Source of the DNA: Blastomonas sp. SL216
GTDB taxonomy: Bacteria > Pseudomonadota > Alphaproteobacteria > Sphingomonadales > Sphingomonadaceae
Assembly (NCBI GenBank): GCA_026625625.1
Contig: CP113055.1
Location: 250,501-314,500, forward strand
DNA length: 64,000 nucleotides
Direction: 5' to 3'
The translations under genes and the position numbers were made by a program. This document shows, in pieces, positions 18,752-26,398 of the stretch. Within the stretch, counting starts at the first letter, position 1; each line of letters begins with the position of its first letter. The notes beneath the pieces were generated by a model. The model saw nothing but the letters and a program-made list of their open reading frames with translations. It searched no databases and had not been told where the DNA came from.

Positions 18752-18777
18752 AAAACCCCTCCCCTGAAGGGGAGGGG
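18752..18777 (-). terminator. GC-rich hairpin with T-run between yebC and ruvC
   Basis: On the minus strand a perfect 9-bp stem (CCCCTCCCC / GGGGAGGGG, loop TTCA) is followed at once by TTTT, the form of an intrinsic terminator after yebC. The 3' arm is also the only good Shine-Dalgarno sequence for ruvC, so the hairpin could hide the ruvC ribosome-binding site. It may equally be a short member of the CCTCTCCC repeat family. Confidence 0.6.
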
Positions 18778-18790
18778 CCTGCCACATAGC

Positions 18791-19534
18791 TCAACCCAGC
18801 TTCTCCATCACCGCGTCGGAGACTTCGTAATTGCCCCAGACGGTCTGGACGTCGTCGTCATCGTCCAGCGCGTCGATCAGCTTGAACAGCGACTGCGCAT
18901 CGCCTTCCGCGACATCGACCTTGACCTGCGGACGCCAGGCGAGCTTGACGCCTTCGGCCTCGCCCAGAGTCTTTTCCAGTTCGCCGGCCACTGCATGAAG
19001 GTCTTCCATGCTGGTCCAGATCTCGTGGCCGTCCTCGGTGGATTCGATATCCTCGGCGCCGGCTTCCATCGCGGCTTCGAGAACCTTTTCCTCGTCGCCC
19101 GCGCTCGCCGGATAGCTGATCAGGCCCATGCGGTCGAAGCCATGGCTGACCGCGCCCGATGCACCCAGATTGCCGCCATTCTTGCTGAATGCCAGGCGCA
19201 CATTGGTGGCGGTGCGGTTGCGGTTGTCGGTCAGCGCTTCGACGATCAGCGCGATGCCGCCGGGGCCATAGCCCTCGTAGCGGATTTCCTCGTAATCCTC
19301 GCCACCTGCGGCTGCAGCCTTGTCGATCGCGCGCTGGATATTGTCCTTGGGCATCGACTGGGCCTTGGCGGCATTGACCGCGAGGCGCAGGCGCGGGTTC
19401 ATGTCCGGGTCGGGCAGGCCCAGTTTGGCCGCGACGGTGATTTCGCGGCTGAGCTTGGAAAACATGGCCGAGCGCTTTTTGTCCTGCGCGCCCTTGCGAT
19501 GCATGATGTTCTTGAATTTACTATGGCCTGCCAT
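18791..19534 (-). CDS. yebC: YebC/PmpR family protein
   Basis: This 247-residue protein of the YebC/PmpR family acts as a DNA-binding regulator in some bacteria, and family members have been linked to relieving ribosome stalling in others. The N-terminus [20 protein letters not shown] is diagnostic, followed by [35 protein letters not shown] and [19 protein letters not shown]. The acidic C-terminal part is complete. It precedes ruvC in many bacteria, as here. Confidence 0.94.
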   Translation of the reverse strand: MAGHSKFKNIMHRKGAQDKKRSAMFSKLSREITVAAKLGLPDPDMNPRLRLAVNAAKAQSMPKDNIQRAIDKAAAAGGEDYEEIRYEGYGPGGIALIVEALTDNRNRTATNVRLAFSKNGGNLGASGAVSHGFDRMGLISYPASAGDEEKVLEAAMEAGAEDIESTEDGHEIWTSMEDLHAVAGELEKTLGEAEGVKLAWRPQVKVDVAEGDAQSLFKLIDALDDDDDVQTVWGNYEVSDAVMEKLG

Positions 19535-19603
19535 GGCGGATTTCTGCCTGCTTGATGGGGTGAATAATGGTTCTGGAGCGCGCCTTTACACCAGCGAGGC
19601 GAC

Positions 19604-20098
19604 TTATAGCAACCGCTGCCACCAGCCGACATCGCGCCAGTCGCCGAGCTTCCAGCCAACCTCGCGATAGATGCCGACCGGCACCATGCCCATTGCCTCG
19701 TGCAGCGCGATGCTGGCGGGGTTGGGCAGGGCGATGCCAGCGAACACCGCGTGGATGGATTTCGCCCTCAACCGGTCGAACAATGCGGTGTACAGCGCGC
19801 GTCCCAGGCCCAGGCGCTGGGCATCGGATGTGACATAAACGGCTATATCGGCCGAGGTCGCATAGGCAGCGCGGGTGCGGTGTGGGCTGCCATAGGCATA
19901 GCCCAGGATCTCGCCATCGCGTTCGGCGATCAGCCAGGCGTGCGATTGGCCATATTCGGCGATCCGCCTGCCCATCTCTGCGGCATCGGGGGCTTCGGTC
20001 TCGAAGCTGACCCATGTCTGTTCGACATAGGGTGCGTAAATGGCGGCGATCGCGGCTCCGTCGCGGGGGTGCCCGTCGCGGATGGCAAACGCCGCCAT
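19604..20098 (-). CDS. GNAT N-acetyltransferase, phosphinothricin acetyltransferase-like
   Basis: This 164-residue GNAT acetyltransferase uses acetyl-CoA to acetylate an amine. It has the Pat/Bar-type layout: AIYAPYVEQTWVSFETEAP, HAWLIAERDGEILGYAYGSPHRTRAAYA, the acetyl-CoA loop RLGLGRALYTALFDRL, and NPASIALHEAMGMVPVGIYREVGWKLGDW, the classical C-terminus of this subgroup. The true substrate could be a natural amino-acid analogue such as methionine sulfoximine rather than phosphinothricin. The ATG lies 7 bases after the gapR stop, so the two are co-transcribed. A longer frame upstream overlaps gapR and was rejected. Confidence 0.86.
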   Translation of the reverse strand: MAAFAIRDGHPRDGAAIAAIYAPYVEQTWVSFETEAPDAAEMGRRIAEYGQSHAWLIAERDGEILGYAYGSPHRTRAAYATSADIAVYVTSDAQRLGLGRALYTALFDRLRAKSIHAVFAGIALPNPASIALHEAMGMVPVGIYREVGWKLGDWRDVGWWQRLL

Positions 20099-20105
20099 TG
20101 CGAGA

Positions 20106-20348
20106 TCAGCCCAGGCCCAGAGCCGCCTTGTAGGTGTCCAGAATGGCTTCCATCTCCAGCCTATCGTGCGGCTCCATTTTGCGCAGCCGGACGATCTGGC
20201 GCATGATCTTGGCGTCATAGCCCTGCGACTTGGCCTCGTTATAGGTGTCGCGGATATCGTCGGCGACGCCCTTGCGCTCTTCTTCAAGGCGCTCGATGCG
20301 CTCGATGAAGAGGCGCAGCTGGTCGTCGGCGGCAATAGGTTCGCTCAT
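20106..20348 (-). CDS. GapR-like nucleoid-associated protein (DUF2312)
   Basis: This 80-residue protein matches DUF2312. The family includes GapR of Caulobacter, which binds overtwisted DNA and assists topoisomerases during replication. The protein is almost wholly helical and charged: [40 protein letters not shown], and the characteristic [20 protein letters not shown] near the C-terminus. It heads a close leftward group with the GNAT gene. The family assignment is firm, but the in vivo role is inferred from Caulobacter. Confidence 0.9.
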   Translation of the reverse strand: MSEPIAADDQLRLFIERIERLEEERKGVADDIRDTYNEAKSQGYDAKIMRQIVRLRKMEPHDRLEMEAILDTYKAALGLG

Positions 20349-20420
20349 CGCTAATGTCTTTCAAGAAAGGGGTGGGAGCGCCGGGCGAATCTCCGGCACG
20401 GAATCAGTCGGATCGCCCCC

Positions 20421-20744
20421 TTAATGGCCAGGCGCGTTCTTCGCCACGCTTTCCTTCATCCGGGCAAGCTGCTCCTCGCTGGCCTCGCCCTGATAGCGCG
20501 ACTTCCAGGTGGTAAAATCCATGCCGTAGATCAGTTTGCGGGCCGCCTCGCGGTCGGCTGCGCCGCCTGCTTCCATCACCCAGTCGGCCAGGCAATTGCG
20601 GCAGAAGCCGGCCAGGCCCATCAGGTCGATATTCTCCGCATCGTGCCGATGACGCAGATGTGCGACCAGGCGGCGGAAAGCGGCGGCAGCGACATCATCG
20701 GGAATATCGACTTCGGCGGGCGGGGCGGTAACAGCGTCTGTCAT
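20421..20744 (-). CDS. DUF1244 domain protein
   Basis: This small cytoplasmic protein of 107 residues matches DUF1244, whose function is unknown. The family core is clear: FRRLVAHLRHRHDAENIDLM, LAGFCRNCLADWVMEAGG with a CxxC pair that could bind metal, and AARKLIYGMDFTTWKSRYQG. The N-terminus is Pro/Ala-rich and disordered. It lies 72 bases upstream of gapR on the same strand and is divergent from pyk, so their promoters share a 104-base gap. Confidence 0.85.
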   Translation of the reverse strand: MTDAVTAPPAEVDIPDDVAAAAFRRLVAHLRHRHDAENIDLMGLAGFCRNCLADWVMEAGGAADREAARKLIYGMDFTTWKSRYQGEASEEQLARMKESVAKNAPGH

Positions 20745-20848
20745 AGCATTTTTTCCACAAAGTTTTGCGCTTGGCGGCGGTCTGGCCTAAGCAATGCGCG
20801 AACGAACCGTGAGCCGTGCAAACGTTCGCGGCATGACCAGTCCAGGGG

Positions 20849-22312
20849 ATGAGAGTGAGCAAGACTATCGCTAAGCGCAGCCGCAAGGTCAAGATTCTGG
20901 CGACCTTGGGCCCAGCCAGCAACAGTCCGGAAATGATCGAGAAGCTGTTCCGCGCCGGCGCCGATGCCTTTCGCGTCAACATGAGCCATGGCGAGCACGC
21001 GACGCACGCCGCCACGATCAACGCCATCCGTCAGATCGAGACCAAGCTGCAGCGGCCGATCACGATCCTGTGCGATCTGCAGGGGCCGAAGCTGCGCGTC
21101 GGCACGTTCGAGGGCGGCAAGGCATTCCTGAAGCATGGCCAGCATTTCACGCTCGATTCCAATCCGGAGCCGGGCAACGACCAGCGCGCCTATCTGCCGC
21201 ACAAGGAGATTTTCGCCGCGCTCGACAAGGGACAGCGGCTGCTGATCGATGACGGCAAGATGGTGCTGCGCGTGCTGCGCCCGGGCGATGCCGAAATCCT
21301 GTGTTCGGTCGAGGTCGGCGGCTTCATTTCGGACCGCAAGGGCCTCAACGTTCCGGACAGCCTGGTGCCAATGGCCGCGCTGACCGAGAAGGACCGGCGG
21401 GATCTTGCCTTTGCGCTCGACATGGGTGCGGACTGGATTGCGCTCAGCTTCGTGCAACGGCCCGATGACGTGGCCGAGGCGCGTAGCCTGATCGGCGGGC
21501 GCGCGGCGCTGATCGCCAAGATTGAAAAGCCCGCAGCGCTGGCCTCGCTGGAAGCGATCATCGAACTGTCGGACGCGGTGATGGTCGCGCGCGGCGACCT
21601 GGGCGTGGAAATGGCGCCCGAAGAGGTGCCGGTGATGCAGAAGCGCATCGTCGAAACCGCGCGCCGATCGGGCAAGCCGGTGGTCGTGGCGACGCAGATG
21701 CTCGAATCGATGATCACCAGCCCGTCGCCAACCCGTGCCGAGGTGTCGGACGTCGCCAATGCGGTCTATGACGGGGCCGATGCAGTGATGCTCTCGGCCG
21801 AGACTGCGGCGGGCGACTGGCCGGAGCTGGCCGTTGGCATGATGGACCGGATCGCCACCCAGGTGGAAAGCGACCCCGGCTATGCCGCGCGCGTGCATTT
21901 CATCGAGACGCTGCCCGATGCGACGACCGCGGATGCGCTGTCGGCTGCATGCAGCGAGATCGCCAATACCGTGCGGGTGAGCGCCATCGTCTGCTTCACC
22001 TTGTCCGGATCGACCGCCCGGCGCGTGGCGCGCGAGCGGCCCGCTGTGCCGGTGATGGTCCTGACCCCTTCGCGCGAGACAGCGCGGCGGGTCGGCTTGC
22101 TCTGGGGCGCCTATCCCGTGGTGACGCGCGATATAGGCAGTTTCGAGGAGATGATCGGCAAGGGCAAGCGCATGGCGCTGCGCCATGGCTTTGGTGAGGC
22201 CGGTGGCCGCATCATCGCGCTGGCGGGCGTTCCGTTCGGTACGCCGGGCTCGACCAACGTGCTGCACATCGTGACGCTGACCGGCGACGAGCTGAAGGGC
22301 TATAAGGGCTGA
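20849..22312 (+). CDS. pyk: pyruvate kinase
   Basis: Pyruvate kinase converts phosphoenolpyruvate and ADP to pyruvate and ATP. The 487-residue protein shows KILATLGPASNS, FRVNMSHGEHATH, LCDLQGPKLRVG, the active-site Lys segment LIAKIEKPAALASL, VARGDLGVEMAPEEVP, and MLESMITSPSPTRAEVSDVANAV. The C-terminal regulatory domain is complete. AGGGG directly abuts the ATG, so the in-frame GTG two codons later (20855) may be the real start. The 3' end overlaps the convergent vapC by 13 bases, leaving no room for a separate terminator. Confidence 0.95.
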   Translation: MRVSKTIAKRSRKVKILATLGPASNSPEMIEKLFRAGADAFRVNMSHGEHATHAATINAIRQIETKLQRPITILCDLQGPKLRVGTFEGGKAFLKHGQHFTLDSNPEPGNDQRAYLPHKEIFAALDKGQRLLIDDGKMVLRVLRPGDAEILCSVEVGGFISDRKGLNVPDSLVPMAALTEKDRRDLAFALDMGADWIALSFVQRPDDVAEARSLIGGRAALIAKIEKPAALASLEAIIELSDAVMVARGDLGVEMAPEEVPVMQKRIVETARRSGKPVVVATQMLESMITSPSPTRAEVSDVANAVYDGADAVMLSAETAAGDWPELAVGMMDRIATQVESDPGYAARVHFIETLPDATTADALSAACSEIANTVRVSAIVCFTLSGSTARRVARERPAVPVMVLTPSRETARRVGLLWGAYPVVTRDIGSFEEMIGKGKRMALRHGFGEAGGRIIALAGVPFGTPGSTNVLHIVTLTGDELKGYKG

Positions 22313-22698
22313 TAGGCCAGCGGATGGTTGAGCAGAGCGCGGTCGCGGGTCAGCAGCCGCGCGCCTTCCAGCTGCGCCTGGACGAGCAGCAACTCGTCGA
22401 ACGGGTCCTTGTGGTCGATCGGGACGAGCAGGGGCGCGGCGGCGGTCTGTGCGTCGAGCATCAACAGGCTCATTCCGGCTGAATGAACCAACGCCAGCGC
22501 TTCGATAGGATCGATGGTGCCCTTGCGCTCACCCGAAGCATAGGCCGACGCCCATTTCAGCCTGATTTCCCAAATCGAAATTGCGGACGCAATGATCCGA
22601 TTGTCTTGACTGGTTAACACCTCGCGCTCGTGCGCAGTCAATCTGGCGGGATCGCTCGCTAGCCAGATGATGAAATGCGTGTCGAGCAGGATGTTCAA
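22300..22698 (-). CDS. PIN domain toxin, VapC type
   Basis: VapC toxins are PIN-fold RNases. This 132-residue protein keeps the four acidic positions: ILLDTHFIIWL, SIWEIRLKW, DHKDPFDELLLVQA and LLTRDRAL. The start is TTG, overlapping the antitoxin TGA as TTGA, which supports tight coupling. An in-frame upstream extension lacks a conserved sequence. The LDTHFIIWL form is typical of PIN toxins paired with Phd-type antitoxins. Its 3' end overlaps the end of pyk on the other strand. Confidence 0.86.
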   Translation of the reverse strand: MNILLDTHFIIWLASDPARLTAHEREVLTSQDNRIIASAISIWEIRLKWASAYASGERKGTIDPIEALALVHSAGMSLLMLDAQTAAAPLLVPIDHKDPFDELLLVQAQLEGARLLTRDRALLNHPLAYQPL

Positions 22699-22964
22699 TC
22701 TTCGAGGCCAAGCACTTTTCGACTGAATGCTGGATCGTCGAATTCGGGGGGCCAAAGATCCTGCCCTTCGAAGCGGTCCAGTCCGTGTTCCTTGCGGAAT
22801 GTTTCAGCAGCGGCCCAATCGATGCCGCCCCGACGACGTTCTACCAGGGGAGAAAGCTCGGCCACGGGCTTGCCTTCGTCGGTGATGACAACCTTTTCGC
22901 CGCGCATTACGGCAGCCATGGCCTCTGCAAAGCGGGCCTGGGCATCACGGATCGACAATTCCAT
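22695..22964 (-). CDS. Phd/YefM-type antitoxin
   Basis: This 89-residue antitoxin partners the adjacent PIN toxin. The N-terminal DNA-binding part MELSIRDAQARFAEAMAAVM, then RGEKVVITDEGKPVAELSPL, fits Phd/YefM. The C-terminal part (FRKEHGLDRFEGQDLWPPEF) is the toxin-binding segment. No good ribosome-binding site precedes the ATG, and a TTG six codons upstream is possible. It follows the HAD gene by 28 bases and may be co-transcribed with it as well as autoregulated. Confidence 0.84.
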   Translation of the reverse strand: MELSIRDAQARFAEAMAAVMRGEKVVITDEGKPVAELSPLVERRRGGIDWAAAETFRKEHGLDRFEGQDLWPPEFDDPAFSRKVLGLED

Positions 22965-22992
22965 CGGCGCGAGATACCACAAAGCGTGACCA

Positions 22993-23616
22993 TCATGTAG
23001 TCACATTCTCGATCACCCCGCGCTGGACCAGCTCGGCCTCCAGCGTGGCGACATCGCGGAAGACATGGCCCTGCAGCCCGCAAGCAACCGCGCTTTCGAT
23101 ATTGTCCTCGCGATCATCGATGAACAATGCGCGCGCCGGATCGATGCCGAAGCGCTCGATCGCCAGGCGATAGATCGCAGGATCGGGCTTGATCAGCTTC
23201 TCTGCGCCCGACACGACGATGTCACGGAACAGATCGAAGACCGGGGCGGTGGGGCGGAACATGTCCCAGAATTCGACGCCGAAATTGGTGATGCCGAAAA
23301 TCGGATAGCCCATCAGGGCCAGCCGCTCGGCCAGATCGATCATGCCAGGTACCGGTCCGGGGATCGTCTCCAGCCAGCGGGGGACATAATGGCCGATCAG
23401 ATCGGCATGGCCGGGATGCTCGGCAGTCAGTTCCGCAACCATCTCGGACAGCAGACGCCCGGCGTCGTGCTGCGAATGCCATTCGATCGTCAGCACCTGG
23501 CCGAGAAAATGGTCGAGCTCCGCCGGATCGTCGATCAGCTTTGCATAGAGGTTGCGGATATCCCATTGGTACAGGACATTGCCGACATCGAAGATGATGA
23601 CATCGACTGGCTGCAT
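22993..23616 (-). CDS. HAD family phosphatase (YihX-like)
   Basis: This 207-residue haloacid-dehalogenase-fold hydrolase probably acts on a sugar or nucleotide phosphate. Motif I is VIIFDVGNVLYQWD (nucleophile Asp, DVGNVL as in YihX-type enzymes, where the second Asp is replaced). Motif II is FGITNFG, motif III is EKLIKPDPAIY and motif IV is LFIDDREDNIESA. The cap region is helical. The ATG before QPVDVII was preferred to a GTG seven codons earlier. It is separated from upstream rpmJ by a terminator. Haloacid dehalogenase activity cannot be excluded but is less likely. Confidence 0.85.
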   Translation of the reverse strand: MQPVDVIIFDVGNVLYQWDIRNLYAKLIDDPAELDHFLGQVLTIEWHSQHDAGRLLSEMVAELTAEHPGHADLIGHYVPRWLETIPGPVPGMIDLAERLALMGYPIFGITNFGVEFWDMFRPTAPVFDLFRDIVVSGAEKLIKPDPAIYRLAIERFGIDPARALFIDDREDNIESAVACGLQGHVFRDVATLEAELVQRGVIENVTT

Positions 23617-23643
23617 CGCGTTTTCCCCCTCAACCACGCAAGC

Positions 23644-23673
23644 AAAAGGCCCCGGAGCTTTCCGGAGCCTTTA
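23644..23673 (-). terminator. Rho-independent terminator of rpmJ
   Basis: On the minus strand AGGCTCCGGA pairs with TCCGGGGCCT around a 4-base loop and is followed by TTTTG. It lies about 50 bases after the rpmJ stop and isolates rpmJ from the HAD-Phd-VapC group. Confidence 0.8.
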
Positions 23674-23724
23674 GACCGTTTTCAGACCTGTGCCGACGCG
23701 CCGGATTGTGGCGCGGCGCGCCGA

Positions 23725-23850
23725 TCAGCCCTGGCGGGCCTTGAAACGACGGTTGGTCTTGTTGATCACATAGGTGCGGCCGCGACGACGGATAACGCGG
23801 TTGTCGCGATGGCGATCCTTGAGCGACTTCAGCGAATTGCGAATCTTCAT
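23725..23850 (-). CDS. rpmJ: 50S ribosomal protein bL36
   Basis: This is ribosomal protein bL36 in its 41-residue form: [20 protein letters not shown], then [20 protein letters not shown] and a final Gly. The four zinc ligands (Cys/His) of the classical 37-38-residue form are missing, so this is the zinc-independent type usual in alphaproteobacteria. It lies away from the main ribosomal operons, as expected for this form. AAGGG lies about ten bases before the ATG. A promoter candidate and a clear terminator make it a single-gene unit. Confidence 0.95.
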   Translation of the reverse strand: MKIRNSLKSLKDRHRDNRVIRRRGRTYVINKTNRRFKARQG

Positions 23851-23873
23851 GACGTTCAGGCCCTTGATTGAAA

Positions 23874-23902
23874 TCGATACAGGGTCATGGCGTCCGTGGC
23901 AA
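23874..23902 (-). promoter_or_regulatory. candidate promoter of rpmJ
   Basis: On the minus strand TTGCCA is followed after exactly 17 bases by TATCGA. The spacing is ideal, the -35 matches in five of six positions and the -10 in three. It ends 23 bases before the rpmJ ATG. Confidence 0.45.
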
Positions 23903-24100
23903 AGCGCAGCTGCGCATTTGCCGGGCCGGATCAACCATGCCGGAAAGCGGCGCGGATACGGTGAGGGCGGCACAAAGTCAAGCATCGCTGCCGGATCGCC
24001 AGCCGTTTTTTCTGCGCTTCATTGGCCATTCATCGCAAGGTGGGTTAGGCAGTGACAATACAGGCGCGCTGCGTCTGATAGACGAAAGGGCGCTGACATC

Positions 24101-24727
24101 ATGGTTTTTTCAGGCAGATCGCACGCGCTGGTCCTCTGTGCGACGCTGGCAGTGACGATGCTCGCCAGCGGCTGCGTTTCGCCAGCAGGCCCGGTGGAAG
24201 CGGTACGCTTCGTTTCTCCCGACCGCGCGAACGAGCTGGGCCGCGGACCGATTCGCGTGGTGGCGGGCGAGGGGATGGAGAGCAACAGCCTGGAGTATCG
24301 CAGCTACGCCGCTGCGGTCGAGCGCGAGCTGGAGCGGGTCGGATATCAGGTGCTGCCGGTCGGAACGCGCGACGCCCCCGACATCCAGACCGCCACGGTG
24401 CGGGTCGAGCGGACGGTGCTTTCGCCAGCTGTCCCGGATCGCAATCCGGTGAGCGTCGGCGTTGGCGGAGGGACCGGCGGCTTCGGATCGGGCGTGGGTG
24501 TCGGCATCGGCATCAACCTGGGCAGCAAGCCCAAGGACCGCATCTCGACCGAAATGTTCGCCAATATCCGCGCAGGCGACGGCACCATGCTGTGGGAAGG
24601 GCGCGCTAATGTCGAGGCCAAGGAGGGCTCGCCCATGGCCGAGACACAGCTCAATGCGGCGAAACTCGCCCAGGGGCTTTTTACCCGCTTTCCCGGTGAG
24701 TCTGGAGCGACTATCAGCGTGCCATGA
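24101..24727 (+). CDS. DUF4136-type lipoprotein
   Basis: This 208-residue lipoprotein has a signal with lipobox LASGC at about residues 21-25. The acyl-Cys is followed by Val-Ser, so transfer to the outer membrane is likely. The body ([13 protein letters not shown], a Gly/Val-rich [20 protein letters not shown] stretch, [40 protein letters not shown]) resembles the DUF4136 lipoprotein family. The function is unknown. The glycine-rich run could be a flexible or membrane-interacting loop. The stop overlaps the next gene by 4 bases (ATGA), so expression is coupled with the M14 peptidase. Confidence 0.7.
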   Translation: MVFSGRSHALVLCATLAVTMLASGCVSPAGPVEAVRFVSPDRANELGRGPIRVVAGEGMESNSLEYRSYAAAVERELERVGYQVLPVGTRDAPDIQTATVRVERTVLSPAVPDRNPVSVGVGGGTGGFGSGVGVGIGINLGSKPKDRISTEMFANIRAGDGTMLWEGRANVEAKEGSPMAETQLNAAKLAQGLFTRFPGESGATISVP

Positions 24728-25884
24728 CTCACGCGCACACCCCCAGCATCACCGCCGCCTTTGATTCCGGAAACATCGTCACCCATGGTCTGTCACCGCT
24801 TGCGAGCGGCGGCTGGCGTGCCGAGCTTTCGATCCGCAAGGACAAGGATTCGGATTTCTTTCAATGGTTTCACTTCCGTGTCGCGGCGCAGCCCGGTACC
24901 GATCTGGAACTGGTCATCACGGGCTTGCGCGAATCTGCCTATCCCGATGGCTGGCCCGGTTATCGCGCCTGTGTCAGCGAGGACCGCGACTATTGGGGCC
25001 GTGCGGAAACCAGCTATGACGCCGCAGCCGGCGCGCTGACGATCCGCCACCAGATGGGCACAGGCGTTGCCTGGTTCGCCTATTTCGCACCCTATTCGAT
25101 GGAGCGTCACCATGACCTGGTGGCCGAGATGGCGAGCCGTCCCGGCGTACAGCATCGCGAACTGGGGCTGAGCCTCGACGGCCAGCCGATCGATTGCCTG
25201 ACAATGGGTGAAGGACCGGTCCAGGTCTGGCTCTACGCCCGCCAGCATCCTGGCGAATCGATGGCCGAATGGTGGATGGAAGGTGCGCTGGAAAAGCTCA
25301 CTGATCCTGCCGATCCGCATGCCCGGCTGCTGCGCCGCGATTGCACGCTGCATATCGTGCCGAACATGAACCCGGACGGGTCGCTGCGCGGCCATCTGCG
25401 CACCAATGCCGCCGGCGTGAACCTCAACCGCGAGTGGCACGAACCGTCGCCCGAACGCAGCCCCGAAGTGCTGTGCGTGCGCAACGCCATGGATGCCACC
25501 GGCGTGAATTGGGCGATGGACGTGCATGGCGACGAGGCCATTCCGCATGTCTTCATCGCCGGTTTCGAGGGCATCCCGTCCTGGACCGACGCGCAGGGCG
25601 GACGCTACGATCGCTATCGCACCCTGCTGGCGGCGCGCACGCCCGATTTCCAGACCGCCAAGGGCTATCCCAAGGCTTCGGCGGGCAGGGCCAACCTGTC
25701 CATGTCGACCAACCAGCTCGCCGAACGCTTCGGGCCTTCGCATGGCTGTGTTTCGATGACGCTGGAAATGCCGTTCAAGGACAATGACGATCTGCCGTGC
25801 CCCGATCAGGCATGGAGCCCCGAACGGTCGAAGCTGCTCGCGCATGATTGTCTTGCCGTGCTGGCGGAGATGATTGCGGGCTGA
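24724..25884 (+). CDS. M14-type cytosolic carboxypeptidase-like protein
   Basis: This 386-residue zinc carboxypeptidase of the M14 family resembles the cytosolic carboxypeptidase (CCP/AGBL) subfamily. An N-terminal beta domain (residues 1-150, including [11 protein letters not shown] and the [20 protein letters not shown] stretch) is the hallmark of this group. Zinc ligands H175 and E178 lie in YARQHPGES and H268 in MDVHGDE. The substrate-binding segment is [15 protein letters not shown] and AGVNLNREW, and the catalytic Glu is E348 in SMTLEMPF. All key residues are present. There is no signal peptide, so it is cytoplasmic. Bacterial substrates of this subfamily are mostly unknown. The gene is coupled to the lipoprotein gene before it. 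Confidence 0.86.
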   Translation: MTHAHTPSITAAFDSGNIVTHGLSPLASGGWRAELSIRKDKDSDFFQWFHFRVAAQPGTDLELVITGLRESAYPDGWPGYRACVSEDRDYWGRAETSYDAAAGALTIRHQMGTGVAWFAYFAPYSMERHHDLVAEMASRPGVQHRELGLSLDGQPIDCLTMGEGPVQVWLYARQHPGESMAEWWMEGALEKLTDPADPHARLLRRDCTLHIVPNMNPDGSLRGHLRTNAAGVNLNREWHEPSPERSPEVLCVRNAMDATGVNWAMDVHGDEAIPHVFIAGFEGIPSWTDAQGGRYDRYRTLLAARTPDFQTAKGYPKASAGRANLSMSTNQLAERFGPSHGCVSMTLEMPFKDNDDLPCPDQAWSPERSKLLAHDCLAVLAEMIAG

Positions 25885-25957
25885 TCCGGGCCGTTCATCG
25901 CGATGCAAGGCGGGCAGGCGCATGGTGCGCCTGATCCTGGACCAGAAAGGACTCGTC

Positions 25958-26386
25958 ATGCCCGCCCATCGCCGTCTGATCGCCGCTGGCCTGTTTGCCA
26001 CCGGAACCGCGCTGTTCGCCTTTCAGTCGCTTGCCCTAGCCGAGGGTGAAACGCCCAAGCCGTCGCGGGTTCCGCCTGCGGAGGTGGTCGGCGAACCGGT
26101 GAGCTGCATCAACCTGGCGCAAATTCGCGACAGCCAGGTACGCGACAGCAAGACGATCGATTTCATGATGGCGGGCGGCAAGGTCTTTCGCAACGAACTG
26201 CCGCAGCAATGCGGCACGCTCGGCTTTGACCGCGCCTTTACCTATTCGACCTCGCTGACCCAGCTGTGCAATGTCGATATCATTACCGTGCTGCAGAATG
26301 TCGGCGGCGGCCTCAATCGGGGCGCAAGCTGCGGTTTGGGCCAGTTTACCCCGGTCAAGCTGATCAAGCAGCCCAAGGCCAAGTGA
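25958..26386 (+). CDS. exported protein, possibly DUF6491 family
   Basis: This 142-residue exported protein has a signal peptide (MPAHRRLIAAGLFATGTALF, cleavage near ALA-E). The mature part has three to four cysteines in a regular pattern: VSCINLAQIRDSQVRDSKTI, GGKVFRNELPQQCGTLGFDR, and SLTQLCNVDIITVL. This resembles the small Cys-containing proteins grouped as DUF6491, recalled with moderate certainty. Disulfide bonds in the periplasm are likely. AAAGGA lies 8 bases before the ATG. A longer in-frame start would overlap the peptidase gene and break the signal. Function unknown. Confidence 0.65.
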   Translation: MPAHRRLIAAGLFATGTALFAFQSLALAEGETPKPSRVPPAEVVGEPVSCINLAQIRDSQVRDSKTIDFMMAGGKVFRNELPQQCGTLGFDRAFTYSTSLTQLCNVDIITVLQNVGGGLNRGASCGLGQFTPVKLIKQPKAK

Positions 26387-26398
26387 TCCGCTTCGCGA

